Source of the DNA: Salipiger aestuarii
GTDB taxonomy: Bacteria > Pseudomonadota > Alphaproteobacteria > Rhodobacterales > Rhodobacteraceae
Length of the DNA stretch: 64,000 bases
Reading direction: 5' to 3'
Assembly: GCF_003259905.1 (NCBI RefSeq)
Contig: NZ_QLMG01000013.1
Coordinates: forward strand, 1 to 64,000
This document shows, piece by piece, positions 18,382 through 27,290 of this stretch. Under the pieces are notes generated by a model, which did no database searches, was not told the origin of the DNA, and was given only the letters and a program-made list of their open reading frames with translations. The position numbers and the translations under genes were made by a program. Each line of letters starts with the position of its first letter. The stretch's first letter is position 1.

Positions 18382-18924
18382 CTACCTGCATGGCCTTGTG
18401 ACGGGCAGGCGCGCGGTCCGAAAGATTCTGTCGAAGCGCCTGATCGTGGCATCTTCGGCGATATGCGCGGCAAAGGCCAGTTCTGCCGAGCCATAGGCGC
18501 AGATCAGCGACAGCCTGTCGCGGGTGGCCGCCAGCCGCGACAGCATGGCGGCGTTGGCCGCATCCGGCGCCATCGGCGGCACGGTGTTCCGGGCATAGAA
18601 CCGCACGCCCCGCAAAAGCTGCGCCGCGACCCGGTCGCGCTGATCGTCGGAATACAGACCAGGACAGGCGGTCACCGCCGCCCCCGCGACAAACAGCCGG
18701 TCCAGCGCACAGCCCGCAGGCCCCCAGCCGGACTGATCGTCCGCCCGGTAGCGCCCGTTGCGGCGTTCGACAATCACCGGCCCCGGCAGTTCCAGCCGCT
18801 GCACACCCGGCTCGGCCACCATGATCCGGTCCGAGTTTTCTTCGAAGAGGCGGTCGTAGTCGATGCTGAAATCCTGTGCGGCCACGGGTCCGGCCAGCAG
18901 CGCGAGCAGACCCAGCAGTTTCAT
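18382..18924 (-). CDS. Secreted hypothetical protein
   Basis: 180 residues with a clear signal peptide (MKLLGLLALLAGPVAA, cleavage probably after VAA or AQ). The mature part has three Cys residues (in GCALD, ACPG and ICAYG) and no motif I recognise. Its start codon overlaps the stop of the uracil-DNA glycosylase gene (18921-18924) and its stop is followed eight bases later by moaB, so the three look like one transcript. Function unknown. Confidence 0.78.
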   Translation of the reverse strand: MKLLGLLALLAGPVAAQDFSIDYDRLFEENSDRIMVAEPGVQRLELPGPVIVERRNGRYRADDQSGWGPAGCALDRLFVAGAAVTACPGLYSDDQRDRVAAQLLRGVRFYARNTVPPMAPDAANAAMLSRLAATRDRLSLICAYGSAELAFAAHIAEDATIRRFDRIFRTARLPVTRPCR

Positions 18925-19709
18925 GGCAGCGCCTTCAGCTTTGCGGACAGGGACAACAGGTCTGCCCAGGTTTCGCGTTTCATCCGGGGCTGGCGCAGAA
19001 GGTAGGCGGGATGGAACATGGGGATGGCGGGGCGGCCCTCGGCTTCGGTCCACTGGCCGCGCAGCCGGGTGATGCCGGTGCGCCCAAGCAGGGCGTTGCA
19101 CGAAATATTGCCGACGATCACCAGCAGGTCGGGATCCGCCAGCGCGATATGCCGCCTGAGAAAGGGCAGCATCATTGCGATTTCAGTCGGCTTGGGGTCG
19201 CGATTCTGCGGCGGCCGCCAGGGCAGGACGTTGGTGATATAGACAGACTCGGCCCGCGACAGCCCGATGGCGCCCAGCATCCGGTCCAGCAACTGTCCGG
19301 CGCGCCCCACAAAGGGCTTGCCCTGCCGGTCCTCGTCGCGGCCCGGCGCCTCGCCCACGATCATCACGCGCGCCCCCGGAACGCCGTCGCAAAACACCAG
19401 GTTGCGCGCGCCGCGCTTGAGGTCGCAGTGATCGAAGGCCGCCATCGCGTCGCGCAGCTGATCCAGCGTTGCAGCGCCGCGGGCGGCAGCCTCGGCGTCT
19501 TGCACGGGGTCCGCCTCGGGCGCGGGCGCCATCCGCCCCGGCGCCGGGGCGGCGACGAGTGCGGATCGTGCCGCCTGTGCCCCGGCCTCGATGGCAAAGC
19601 GATCCACCGGAGCCTCGCCGATCGCCTCGTCGGCGCCCAGCTCAAGCTGCCAGTCCAGCGCGGCCCGCGCCGCGAACCAGTCCATCCCTGCGTCGATTCC
19701 CGTTTCCAT
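18921..19709 (-). CDS. Uracil-DNA glycosylase, family 4-like
   Basis: 262 residues. An N-terminal 85-residue Ala/Glu-rich extension precedes the catalytic domain. The active-site motif GEAPGRDEDRQGKPFVG (119-135) and the C-terminal HPAYLL (233-238) identify family 4-type UDG, which removes uracil from DNA. Of the four cysteines that bind [4Fe-4S] in classical family 4, only C95 seems present. The expected KCRPP is LPWRPP (W164), and the next position is M180. It therefore probably belongs to an alphaproteobacterial branch without the usual cluster. Confidence 0.9.
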   Translation of the reverse strand: METGIDAGMDWFAARAALDWQLELGADEAIGEAPVDRFAIEAGAQAARSALVAAPAPGRMAPAPEADPVQDAEAAARGAATLDQLRDAMAAFDHCDLKRGARNLVFCDGVPGARVMIVGEAPGRDEDRQGKPFVGRAGQLLDRMLGAIGLSRAESVYITNVLPWRPPQNRDPKPTEIAMMLPFLRRHIALADPDLLVIVGNISCNALLGRTGITRLRGQWTEAEGRPAIPMFHPAYLLRQPRMKRETWADLLSLSAKLKALP

Positions 19710-19805
19710 GCGCGCATCCTACCGCCGCGGCGCGCCGCCGGAAATCCCCCTCGGGGGCGTCTTTGGTCAAATGCGCATGAGCGTACCGCAAGCGGGGGCA
19801 GCCAC

Positions 19806-19834
19806 TTGTCCGATGCCCCCCCCGGCCATATAAC
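19806..19834 (+). promoter_or_regulatory. Putative pyrB promoter
   Basis: TTGTCC (19806-19811) and TATAAC (19829-19834) are spaced by exactly 17 bases, about 30 bases upstream of the pyrB start. This is the strongest sigma-70-like match in the intergenic space. The leader between the -10 box and the ATG is short, leaving no room for an attenuator. Confidence 0.55.
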
Positions 19835-19863
19835 CCCAGCCATACCAGACCGGAGCCCTTCCC

Positions 19864-20814
19864 ATGCGTTTCGACCAGCGTCACCTTCTGGGCATCGAGC
19901 CCCTGCGCCCCGACGAGATCGGCACGCTGCTTGACCTTGCGGACAGCTACGTCACGCTGTCTCGTCGGCGCGAAAAGCGTTCCAGCGCGCTGTCGGGGCT
20001 GACCCAGATCAACATGTTCTTCGAAAACTCCACCCGCACGCAATCCAGCTTTGAAATCGCGGGCAAGCGACTGGGCGCGGATGTGATGAACATGTCCATG
20101 CAGGCCAGTTCGATCAAGAAGGGCGAGACGCTGATCGACACGGCGCTGACCCTGAACGCCATGCACCCCGACCTGCTGGTGGTGCGCCACCCGCATTCCG
20201 GCGCCGTCGACCTGCTGGCGCAAAAGGTGAACTGCGCGGTCATCAACGCGGGCGACGGGCGGCACGAACACCCCACGCAGGCGCTGCTGGACGCGCTGAC
20301 CATCCGGCGCGCCAAGGGGCGGCTGCACCGGCTGAACATCGCGATCTGCGGCGATATCGCCCACAGCCGTGTGGCGCGCAGCAATATCCTGCTGCTGCAA
20401 AAGATGGAAAACCGCATCCGCCTTGTCGGGCCGACCACGCTGGTGCCCCCGGTGCTGAAGGAATTCGGCGTCGAAATCTACGAAGACATGCGCGAGGGTT
20501 TGCGCGACGCGGACGTCGTCATGATGCTGCGCCTGCAAAAGGAACGCATGGACGGCGGGTTCATCCCGTCCGAGCGTGAATATTACCACCGCTTCGGGCT
20601 GGATGCGGAAAAGCTGAGCTTTGCCAGGCCCGACGCCATCGTCATGCACCCCGGCCCGATGAATCGCGGGGTCGAGATCGACGGCACGCTGGCCGACGAC
20701 ATCAACCGCTCGGTGATTCAGGAGCAGGTGGAAATGGGCGTCGCCGTGCGCATGGCCGCGATGGATCTGCTGTCCCGCAACCTGCGCGCCCGCCCGACCG
20801 AGCTTTCGGCATGA
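19864..20814 (+). CDS. pyrB: Aspartate carbamoyltransferase catalytic subunit
   Basis: 316 residues. The carbamoyl-phosphate site STRT is at 56-59, with the IKKGETL lysine near 83-84 and HPTQALLD near 137. It catalyses the committed step of pyrimidine synthesis. No pyrI regulatory gene follows. Instead there is a small membrane-anchored protein, starting in the pyrB stop (ATGA at 20811), and a PyrC-like protein, the arrangement seen where ATCase assembles with a dihydroorotase-like partner. Confidence 0.97.
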   Translation: MRFDQRHLLGIEPLRPDEIGTLLDLADSYVTLSRRREKRSSALSGLTQINMFFENSTRTQSSFEIAGKRLGADVMNMSMQASSIKKGETLIDTALTLNAMHPDLLVVRHPHSGAVDLLAQKVNCAVINAGDGRHEHPTQALLDALTIRRAKGRLHRLNIAICGDIAHSRVARSNILLLQKMENRIRLVGPTTLVPPVLKEFGVEIYEDMREGLRDADVVMMLRLQKERMDGGFIPSEREYYHRFGLDAEKLSFARPDAIVMHPGPMNRGVEIDGTLADDINRSVIQEQVEMGVAVRMAAMDLLSRNLRARPTELSA

Positions 20815-21353
20815 TGCGGATGCACATCAACGGGTCGGACCCCGGCATGCTGCGGCTGTTCCACCTGGATCTGCCGCCAGAGGCCATCGAACGCTTTGCC
20901 ACGCAGGCGGGCACCGGGGAATACCCGCTGAAATATGCGCTGGGGGCGACCCATCTGCGCCCCGCCTTCGTGGATGTGGTCAACATCCGCGACCTGGAGG
21001 GGATGCCGCTGTCGGAATATCTTGTCTCGGCCTATCAGGTCACGGGCGACGATTTCCGCCAGATGCAGCCGCAGATCGACGCGCTGAAAGGGCATGTGGT
21101 CGCGCTTTCGGCGCAGGCTTTCGACCACGTCAGCCAGGACCTTGCGATCGCCGCCCCGCTGCGCTGGGTCGGCACCTTTCCCGAGGAACAGGCCCGCCCC
21201 CGCGGCCCCGACCCGCGCAGCGCCCCGGCGCAGCTCGCCCGCCCCGCCGCGCCGCACGCCGCGCCGCGCAACCGTCGCGCGATGTATGTGACGCTGATCG
21301 CGATCGCGCTGCTGGTGGTGCTGGTCGCGGGCACGCTGATGCAGATCTCATGA
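20811..21353 (+). CDS. Tail-anchored hypothetical protein between pyrB and pyrC
   Basis: 180 residues. The first 120 are soluble with no motif I can name. A Pro/Ala/Arg-rich linker (about 125-155) leads to one C-terminal hydrophobic span (about 156-177), so the protein is probably anchored in the membrane by its tail. It overlaps the pyrB stop (ATGA) and is about 130 bases ahead of the pyrC-like gene. I recall it as a conserved hypothetical of this lineage at this place. Its link to pyrimidine synthesis is only by position. Confidence 0.82.
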   Translation: MMRMHINGSDPGMLRLFHLDLPPEAIERFATQAGTGEYPLKYALGATHLRPAFVDVVNIRDLEGMPLSEYLVSAYQVTGDDFRQMQPQIDALKGHVVALSAQAFDHVSQDLAIAAPLRWVGTFPEEQARPRGPDPRSAPAQLARPAAPHAAPRNRRAMYVTLIAIALLVVLVAGTLMQIS

Positions 21354-21482
21354 CCGCGGCGGCGCTGCGCCGCGCCCACACCTCACCGGAACGCCGGGCA
21401 ATGACGCTTTCTCTTTTGCCCGGCCTCACATACTCAGGAACACGGCGGCCCGTGCCGCAGCCCGCCGAGGGACCAGACCGAA

Positions 21483-22766
21483 ATGACCGCCACGCTGATT
21501 ACCCACGCCCGCCTGATCGACCCCGAGGCAGGCACTGTCCGCCCCGGCGCCGCGCTGTTGCAAGGCGGGCGCATCGCCACGCTGTTCGACACCCCCTTCC
21601 CCGAGGTATCGGACGCCGCGCGCCTTGACGCAAACAACGCCTTCCTGGCCCCCGGCATCATCGACATCGGCGTCAAGGTCGGCGAACCGGGCGAACGGCA
21701 CAAGGAAAGCTACAAGACAGCGGGCCTTGCCGCCGCCGCCGGGGGCGTCACCACAATGGTCACGCGTCCCGACACCGCGCAGCCCATCGACACCCCCGAG
21801 GTGCTGGAATTCATCAAGGACCGCGCCCGCGACGATGCCCCGGTGAACGTGCTGCCGATGGCCGCGCTGACCAAGGGCCGCGCGGGGCGCGAAATGACCG
21901 AGATCGGCTTTCTTCTGGACGCGGGCGCCGTTGCCTTTACCGATTGCGATCATGTCTGCACCGATACCAAGGTGCTGATCCGCGCCATGACCTATGCCCG
22001 CAGCCTTGGGGCGCTGGTCATGTGTCACCCGCAGGAACCCGGCCTGTCGCACGGCGCCGCTGCCACGTCGGGCAAGTTCGCCACGCTGCGCGGGCTGCCG
22101 ACCGTGCCGCCGATGGCCGAACGCATGGGGCTGGACCGGGACTTTGCGCTCGTGGAAATGACCGGCGTGCGCTACCACGCCGATCAGCTCACCACCGCCC
22201 GCGCCCTGCCTGCGCTGGAACGGGCCAAGCACAACGGGCTGGATGTCACGGCGGGCACGTCGATGCACCACCTGACGCTGAACGACATGGACGTGGCCGA
22301 TTACCGCACCTTCTTCAAGGTCAAACCGCCGCTGAGGTCCGAAGACGACAGGCAGGCCACGGTCGCGGCGCTGCGCAACGGTCTGATCGACATCATCGGC
22401 AGCTTTCACACGCCCCAGGACGAGGAATCCAAACGCTTGCCCTTTGAAGAAGCGGCCAGCGGCGCGGTCGGTCTGGAAACCATGCTTCCGGTGCTGCTGC
22501 GGCTTTATCATTCGGGCGAGCTTGACCTGCCGACGCTGTTTCGCGCCCTGTCGCTGAACCCCGCCAAACGGCTGGGGCTGGATGCGGGCCGGATGTCACA
22601 GGGCGCGCCCGCCGATCTGGTGCTGTTCGATGCCGACAAGCCCTTTGTGCTCGACCGCTTCAAGCTGCATTCGAAATCCAAGAACACGCCCTTTGACAGC
22701 GCCCGGCTTCAGGGCAAGGTGATCGCCACCTTCGTCGCGGGCACCCCCGTTTACCGGAGCGCCTGA
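21483..22766 (+). CDS. pyrC: Dihydroorotase-like protein, probably non-catalytic
   Basis: 427 residues of the amidohydrolase fold, aligned over the whole length of class I dihydroorotases (APGIIDIG..., GGVTT, CHPQEP, HHLTLND, and the C-terminal KNTPFD block). Key metal ligands are missing: the HxH after APG-IID is G63-V-K65, and the catalytic Asp of the usual SDH/TDH motif is Phe308 in GSFHTP. The later histidines H182 and H262/H263 remain. This pattern fits pseudo-dihydroorotases that support ATCase assembly rather than catalysis. If so, a second, active pyrC must exist elsewhere. Confidence 0.9.
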   Translation: MTATLITHARLIDPEAGTVRPGAALLQGGRIATLFDTPFPEVSDAARLDANNAFLAPGIIDIGVKVGEPGERHKESYKTAGLAAAAGGVTTMVTRPDTAQPIDTPEVLEFIKDRARDDAPVNVLPMAALTKGRAGREMTEIGFLLDAGAVAFTDCDHVCTDTKVLIRAMTYARSLGALVMCHPQEPGLSHGAAATSGKFATLRGLPTVPPMAERMGLDRDFALVEMTGVRYHADQLTTARALPALERAKHNGLDVTAGTSMHHLTLNDMDVADYRTFFKVKPPLRSEDDRQATVAALRNGLIDIIGSFHTPQDEESKRLPFEEAASGAVGLETMLPVLLRLYHSGELDLPTLFRALSLNPAKRLGLDAGRMSQGAPADLVLFDADKPFVLDRFKLHSKSKNTPFDSARLQGKVIATFVAGTPVYRSA

Positions 22767-22769
22767 CCC

Positions 22770-23378
22770 ATGCTGCCCGACATCACCTCATCCCCCGCCG
22801 TACTCGTGCTGTGGGCACTCCTTGGCTATCTCGCGGGGTCGATCCCCTTTGGGGTGCTGCTCAGCCGCGCCATGGGGCTGGGCGATCTGCGCAAGATCGG
22901 GTCGGGCAATATCGGCGCGACCAACGTGCTGCGCACCGGCAACAAGGCGGCGGCGGCCGGCACGCTGATCCTGGACGGTGCCAAGGGGGCGGTGGCGGTG
23001 CTGCTGGCGCGCTGGCTGGCCGCCGAGGATGCGGCGCAGCTGGCCGGGTTCGCCGCCTTTCTGGGCCATTGCTACCCGGCGTGGTTGCGGTTCAGGGGTG
23101 GCAAGGGGGTCGCGACGTTCATCGGCCTGGTGCTGGCGCTTAGCTGGCCGGTCGGGCTGATGACCTGCGCCACCTGGCTTGCCGCGGCGGCAATGTCGCG
23201 GATTTCGTCGGTAGGGGCGCTGGTCGCGGCGTGTCTGTCCACCGCGTGGATGATCCTGCTGCGCGACTATGACACGACCGCGCTGACCCTTGTGCTGGCG
23301 GCGCTGATTTTCTGGCGGCACCGCGAGAACATTACGCGGTTGCGCCAGGGAACCGAATCGAAGATCGGCAAATCCTAG
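22770..23378 (+). CDS. plsY: Glycerol-3-phosphate acyltransferase PlsY
   Basis: 202 residues with about five membrane spans and the three PlsY motifs: GSIPFGVLLSR (about 23), GSGNIGATNVLR (about 48-59) and the GGKGVATFIG block (about 110). It transfers acyl groups from acyl-phosphate to glycerol 3-phosphate in the inner membrane, the first step of phospholipid synthesis. It begins three bases after the pyrC-like stop, so it is co-transcribed with the pyrimidine genes. Confidence 0.95.
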   Translation: MLPDITSSPAVLVLWALLGYLAGSIPFGVLLSRAMGLGDLRKIGSGNIGATNVLRTGNKAAAAGTLILDGAKGAVAVLLARWLAAEDAAQLAGFAAFLGHCYPAWLRFRGGKGVATFIGLVLALSWPVGLMTCATWLAAAAMSRISSVGALVAACLSTAWMILLRDYDTTALTLVLAALIFWRHRENITRLRQGTESKIGKS

Positions 23379-23447
23379 TTCGCCGTTTGCGGACCTCATC
23401 ATCGCGGTACGCTCGCCCCCCTCGCGTTCGCGTGGCATGATCGGGTC

Positions 23448-24008
23448 ATGCTTGATTTCGACACATGCAACGCTGCCCGGCTGCGCCGTGACCCCGCCTT
23501 CGACGGCGTGTTCTTTATCGCTGTGAAAACCACCGGGATCTATTGCCGCCCGGTCTGCCCGGTCAAGCCGCCGCTGACACGCAATGTCGGCTTTCTGCCG
23601 TCAGCCGCCGCCTGCGAGGCCGCCGGATACCGCCCCTGCCTGCGCTGCCGGCCCGAAACCGCGCCGTTCTGTCCCGCATGGAAGGGAACGCTGAGCACCG
23701 TCGAGCGGGCGCTGAAGCTGATCGAGGACGGCGCGCTGGATCACGCGCCCGTCGCGGCGCTGGCGGACCGGCTGGGCATCGGATCACGGCATCTGTCGCG
23801 GCTGTTCGCCACCCATCTGGGTGCCTCGCCCCGGCAGGTGGCGCGCACCTGCCGCACGCACCGGGCCAAACGGTTGATCGACAACACCGCGCTGCCAATG
23901 GCCGACATCTCGATCCGCGCCGGATTCCGCAGCCTGCGGCGGTTCAATGCCAGCTTCCTGGATCTGTACGGGCGCCCCCCATCGTCGCTGCGCCGCCCGG
24001 CGCGCTGA
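23448..24008 (+). CDS. Ada-type methylphosphotriester-DNA repair regulator
   Basis: 186 residues. The N-terminal Ada metal-binding domain has the four-Cys set C37, C41 (GIYCRPVCP) and C68, C71 (PCLRCRPE); one of these accepts methyl groups from DNA phosphotriesters. An AraC-type helix-turn-helix domain follows (about 85-183). The AlkA glycosylase or methyltransferase domain usually fused to this in Proteobacteria is absent, so the protein resembles stand-alone AdaA. It is most likely the activator of an alkylation response. Confidence 0.88.
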   Translation: MLDFDTCNAARLRRDPAFDGVFFIAVKTTGIYCRPVCPVKPPLTRNVGFLPSAAACEAAGYRPCLRCRPETAPFCPAWKGTLSTVERALKLIEDGALDHAPVAALADRLGIGSRHLSRLFATHLGASPRQVARTCRTHRAKRLIDNTALPMADISIRAGFRSLRRFNASFLDLYGRPPSSLRRPAR

Positions 24009-24079
24009 CCTGCGCCGCGGCGCCAGTGGCATCTGCGCCACGCCTTCGCCCTGTTGCGCAAACGGGGCAAACGTCAAAC

Positions 24080-24108
24080 TTGAGCCAGATTTCCGCGCCG
24101 GTTAGGAA
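24080..24108 (+). promoter_or_regulatory. Putative promoter for the 48-residue membrane peptide
   Basis: TTGAGC (24080-24085) and TAGGAA (24103-24108) with a 17-base spacer lie about 60 bases ahead of the small gene at 24167. Only the pattern supports it. Confidence 0.35.
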
Positions 24109-24166
24109 CAGATTGACGATCAGGCCCGTTGATGGGCAGACATCGCAAAAAAACGGAAACAAAAAA

Positions 24167-24313
24167 ATGAGCGCCCTTCTCGTCCTTTTCCTTATGGCGG
24201 CCTGTGTTGTCCTGTTCTTCAGCATCTCCGGTGCGGCGATCTGGTGGGCCGGCCGCCTTCCCGTTGCGTCCGAAAAGGCGGGCCTTGCCGCGCAGGGTCA
24301 GCCCAAAGCCTGA
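24167..24313 (+). CDS. Small single-span membrane protein
   Basis: 48 residues. One hydrophobic segment fills residues 3-29 (starting SALLVLFLMAACVVLFF), followed by a short polar tail. It has a plausible promoter and a weak GGA ribosome-binding site before an A-rich run leading to the ATG. I do not recognise it. The DNA stretch is noticeably AT-richer upstream (24100-24166) than coding regions, which fits a real leader. It could still be a chance reading frame. Confidence 0.48.
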   Translation: MSALLVLFLMAACVVLFFSISGAAIWWAGRLPVASEKAGLAAQGQPKA

Positions 24314-24332
24314 CCCGTCTGGCCAGTTGGGG

Positions 24333-24932
24333 TCACAGAGCGCCCGAAAGGTGCGCCTCCAGATCGTCCAACCGGTCCTGCCCCCAGAATTTTGTACCGT
24401 CCGCCAGAACGTAGAACGGCGCGCCGAAAACCCCGGCGCCGACCGCGTCTTCGAGGTTCTGCGCATAGACTTCGGCGCCGGTCAGCAGTCCCGAAAAAGT
24501 CAGGTTCGGGTCGTAGCCCGCCGCCTTCAGGCAATCCTGCACCACCGCATCCTCGGCGATGTCCCTGTCCTCGGCCCAGCAGGCGCGCAGGATGCTGTGC
24601 GTCAGCGCCCCCAGATCGCCACCCCCGGCGGTCTGCGCCGCAATGATTGCATAAGACGCGGGCGCCGGATTTGTCGGCCAATGCGCGGGTTTGAGGTTGA
24701 ACGCCTTGCCCGCCTTTTTCGCCTGACGCGGCAATTCCTGCGCGCGGTACGCCATCCGGCTGGGGTGGCGGTCGCCGGGCTTGGTGCCGCCGGTGCGATC
24801 GAACAGCGCCATCACGTCAAGCGGCTTGTAGGTGATCGTCGCGCCGTGGGTCGCGGCGATCTGTTCCAGCCGGGTTCCCGCCAGGTAAGCATAGGGGGAA
24901 AGCACCGTGAAATAGTAGTCAATATGGGTCAT
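24333..24932 (-). CDS. 2-hydroxychromene-2-carboxylate isomerase-like (DsbA family)
   Basis: 199 residues of the DsbA/kappa-GST fold. The N-terminus reads IDYYFTVLSPYAYLAG, with Ser in place of the CxxC cysteine, as in HCCA isomerases. It ends with GVFGAPFYVL, the cis-proline region, followed by FWGQDRLDDLEAHL. Such proteins use glutathione to isomerise aromatic degradation intermediates, but many genomic members have unknown substrates. No aromatic degradation genes adjoin it. Confidence 0.87.
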   Translation of the reverse strand: MTHIDYYFTVLSPYAYLAGTRLEQIAATHGATITYKPLDVMALFDRTGGTKPGDRHPSRMAYRAQELPRQAKKAGKAFNLKPAHWPTNPAPASYAIIAAQTAGGGDLGALTHSILRACWAEDRDIAEDAVVQDCLKAAGYDPNLTFSGLLTGAEVYAQNLEDAVGAGVFGAPFYVLADGTKFWGQDRLDDLEAHLSGAL

Positions 24933-24958
24933 GTCGTTCGCTCCTGCGGCCTTTGTCT

Positions 24959-24986
24959 TTGCGCCACGCTAACCGCGTGCTAAGGC
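24959..24986 (+). promoter_or_regulatory. Putative prs promoter
   Basis: TTGCGC (24959-24964) and TAAGGC (24981-24986), spaced 16 bases, lie about 45 bases ahead of the PRPP synthetase start. The leader contains a C-rich run immediately before the ATG. Confidence 0.4.
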
Positions 24987-25032
24987 CCCCGCAACGTCAC
25001 GAATCTGTCATCGCTGCCGAGGCCCCCCCCCC

Positions 25033-26043
25033 ATGCCCACCGTCATCGAACCCAAGCTTATCGCTGGTAATTCCAACCGCCCTCTTGCCAATGCCATCGC
25101 GCGGCGCATGTCGCTGTACCGCGGCATGTCCGTCGGCCTCGTCGATGCCCGCGTCGAGCGGTTCAACGATCAGGAGATCTTTGTCGAGGTCTACGAAAAT
25201 GTCCGCGGCGAGGACATGTTCATCATCCAGTCGACATCGCGCCCCGCGAATGACAACCTGATGGAACTGCTGATCATGGCCGACGCGCTGCGCCGGTCGT
25301 CCGCTTCGCGGATCACCGCCGTGATCCCCTATTTCGGCTATGCCCGTCAGGACCGCCGCACCAAGGCGCGCACCCCCATCACCGCCAAGCTGGTCGCCAA
25401 CATGATCCACGAGGCAGGCATCGAACGGGTGCTCACCATGGATCTGCACGCCACGCAGATCCAGGGCTTTTTCGACATCCCGGTCGACAACCTTTACGCC
25501 TCGCCGGTGTTCGCGCTGGATATCCTGAAACAGTTCGAAGGCGCGCTCGACGACGTGATGGTCGTGTCGCCCGACGTCGGCGGCGTGGCCCGCGCGCGGG
25601 AACTGGCCAAGCGGATCAACGCACCGCTGTCCATCGTCGACAAGCGCCGCGAAAAGGCCGGGGAGATCGCCGAGATGACGGTGATCGGGGACGTGTCCGG
25701 CAAGAAATGCGTCATCGTGGATGACATCTGCGACACCGCCGGCACCCTGTGCAAAGCCGCCGAGATCCTGATGAACCACGGCGCGACCGAGGTCCACGCC
25801 TATATCACCCACGGCGTGCTGTCCGGCCCCGCGGTCGAGCGGGTCAAGGCGTCGGTGATGAAATCGCTGGTGATCACCGATTCCATCGCCGCGACGGAAG
25901 AGGTCGCCAACGCCGAGAACATCCGAATCGTTCCGACCGCCCCGATGTTCGCCCAGGCAATCCTGAACATCTGGAACGGCACATCGGTCTCGTCGCTGTT
26001 CGAAACCGACACGCTGGGGCCGATCTACGAAGGCATCATCTGA
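25033..26043 (+). CDS. prs: Ribose-phosphate pyrophosphokinase
   Basis: 336 residues. It shows the two flexible/active-site regions of class I PRPP synthetases: YFGYARQDR (about 99-107), the PRPP-binding [12 protein letters not shown] (about 226-237), and the [11 protein letters not shown] segment (about 138). It makes PRPP from ribose 5-phosphate and ATP for nucleotide, His and Trp synthesis. Length is slightly above the usual 310-320. The stop overlaps that of the converging lectin gene by eight bases. Confidence 0.96.
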   Translation: MPTVIEPKLIAGNSNRPLANAIARRMSLYRGMSVGLVDARVERFNDQEIFVEVYENVRGEDMFIIQSTSRPANDNLMELLIMADALRRSSASRITAVIPYFGYARQDRRTKARTPITAKLVANMIHEAGIERVLTMDLHATQIQGFFDIPVDNLYASPVFALDILKQFEGALDDVMVVSPDVGGVARARELAKRINAPLSIVDKRREKAGEIAEMTVIGDVSGKKCVIVDDICDTAGTLCKAAEILMNHGATEVHAYITHGVLSGPAVERVKASVMKSLVITDSIAATEEVANAENIRIVPTAPMFAQAILNIWNGTSVSSLFETDTLGPIYEGII

Positions 26044-26398
26044 CCGGCTGGGACAGATCCCAATCGTCGTCGCTGTGCACCTCTCCGATGGCGATCCAAC
26101 TCATGCGGGCCCGCGCCACGCGCGTGTCCGACCAGGTGCGGAACACCAGGTCGAAACCGGTTTCGGTGACGTCATCCGCCGAAATATCCGCCCGCAGATT
26201 CGCCCCTTCGGCGAAATCCCACAGCGACAGGGATACCTGAACCAGCGGCGGCGCCCGGAAGGGTTCCGAAAACGTCACCGGCCTGCGCCGTTCGCGCGCG
26301 CCGGTGCCGGTCCACATGTCGCCGCCCTGCGAAAAATCCGAAAAGATGTCGGTGTTGCCCTGATCGACGCCGATACGTCTGCCGTCCATCCTGCGCAT
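26036..26398 (-). CDS. H-type lectin domain protein
   Basis: About 120 residues. The C-terminal 75 residues match the H-type lectin fold in order: [41 protein letters not shown], and SWIAIGE. These domains bind sugars such as GalNAc in snails and Dictyostelium; bacterial members are uncharacterised. No signal peptide is seen, so export by the classical route is unlikely. The start is uncertain (26398 or 26389). Confidence 0.8.
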   Translation of the reverse strand: MRRMDGRRIGVDQGNTDIFSDFSQGGDMWTGTGARERRRPVTFSEPFRAPPLVQVSLSLWDFAEGANLRADISADDVTETGFDLVFRTWSDTRVARARMSWIAIGEVHSDDDWDLSQPVR

Positions 26399-26455
26399 GC
26401 CTGTCCTCCGCCCCGGTCCTGGGCATTGTGCGGGATCGGCCACGGGATGGAAAGC

Positions 26456-27124
26456 TCAGCCCTCGATTTCCAGCACCGAACTTTCGACCTGCGGCAGCGT
26501 GATGAGCCCGACCGCCTCGAATCCGCCAAGCACGTTGTCGACCGCCACGGTGGCCAGGATAATGCCCATCACGCGGCTTATGATGCTCGTCCCCGTCAAT
26601 CCGATGACACGCTTGAGCCGCGCGGCCAGCAGCAGCAGTACCAGCGTCACGGCCAGCACCGCCATAAGAACCACCGCCGTCACCGCCTGATCGGGGATCG
26701 AATTGCGATTGTTGTCGGTCAGGATGACAATTGCCAGCATGGCGCCCGGCGACGCGATGGACGGCATCGCCAGCGGGAACACCGCGCCGGCCATGTGGTC
26801 GCGCTCGGCCTCTTCGATCTCTTTGGCGGGCTTGCTGTCGCCAAAGATCATCGTCAGCGCGAACAGGAACAGAATGATCCCCCCCGCGATCTGGAACGAC
26901 CCCAGCCGCAGGCCCAGCGTGTCCATCAGCAACTGCCCCGCGACCAGAAAGGCCAGCAACACGCCGGCGGCGACCGCCACCGCCCGCATGGCGATTTTCC
27001 AGTGCAGCGCCGCGGGCACCCCGGCCACCGCAAAGAAATACACCGGAAGCGATCCGATGGGGTCGATCACGACGAACAGCGTGATGAATTCGCGCAGAAG
27101 GGATGTCAGGTCGAGTGCCGGCAT
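26456..27124 (-). CDS. MarC family integral membrane protein
   Basis: 222 residues with six hydrophobic spans and the MarC signatures FVVIDPIGSLPVYF (about 16-30), the central FPLAMPSIASPGAM (about 118) and the C-terminal RVMGIILATVAVDNVLGG. Despite the historical name there is no good evidence for a role in multiple antibiotic resistance. It stands between the lectin gene and the end of the ATP synthase operon, all on the minus strand. Confidence 0.92.
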   Translation of the reverse strand: MPALDLTSLLREFITLFVVIDPIGSLPVYFFAVAGVPAALHWKIAMRAVAVAAGVLLAFLVAGQLLMDTLGLRLGSFQIAGGIILFLFALTMIFGDSKPAKEIEEAERDHMAGAVFPLAMPSIASPGAMLAIVILTDNNRNSIPDQAVTAVVLMAVLAVTLVLLLLAARLKRVIGLTGTSIISRVMGIILATVAVDNVLGGFEAVGLITLPQVESSVLEIEG

Positions 27125-27245
27125 CTGTCAGGCGGTCTCCGTGTGGGCGATGGGGTCGCTCAGCGGGTGCCACCCCCGGCGCGGCGACGCAAGCCCCAAC
27201 GGGACGATCCGGCCCGCCATTGGCGGGAAAGCGCCCCGCCATGCA

Positions 27246-27271
27246 AAAAGCCCCGCCTGAGCGGGGCTTTT
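27246..27271 (-). terminator. Terminator of the ATP synthase operon
   Basis: A perfect 11-base-pair stem, AAAAGCCCCGC (27246-27256) with GCGGGGCTTTT (27261-27271), has a CTGA loop. The minus-strand copy is followed by T residues. It lies 20 bases after the atpC stop. The A/T ends are symmetric, so it could work in both directions. Confidence 0.9.
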
Positions 27272-27290
27272 CATCGGATGTGGGGCGGTA

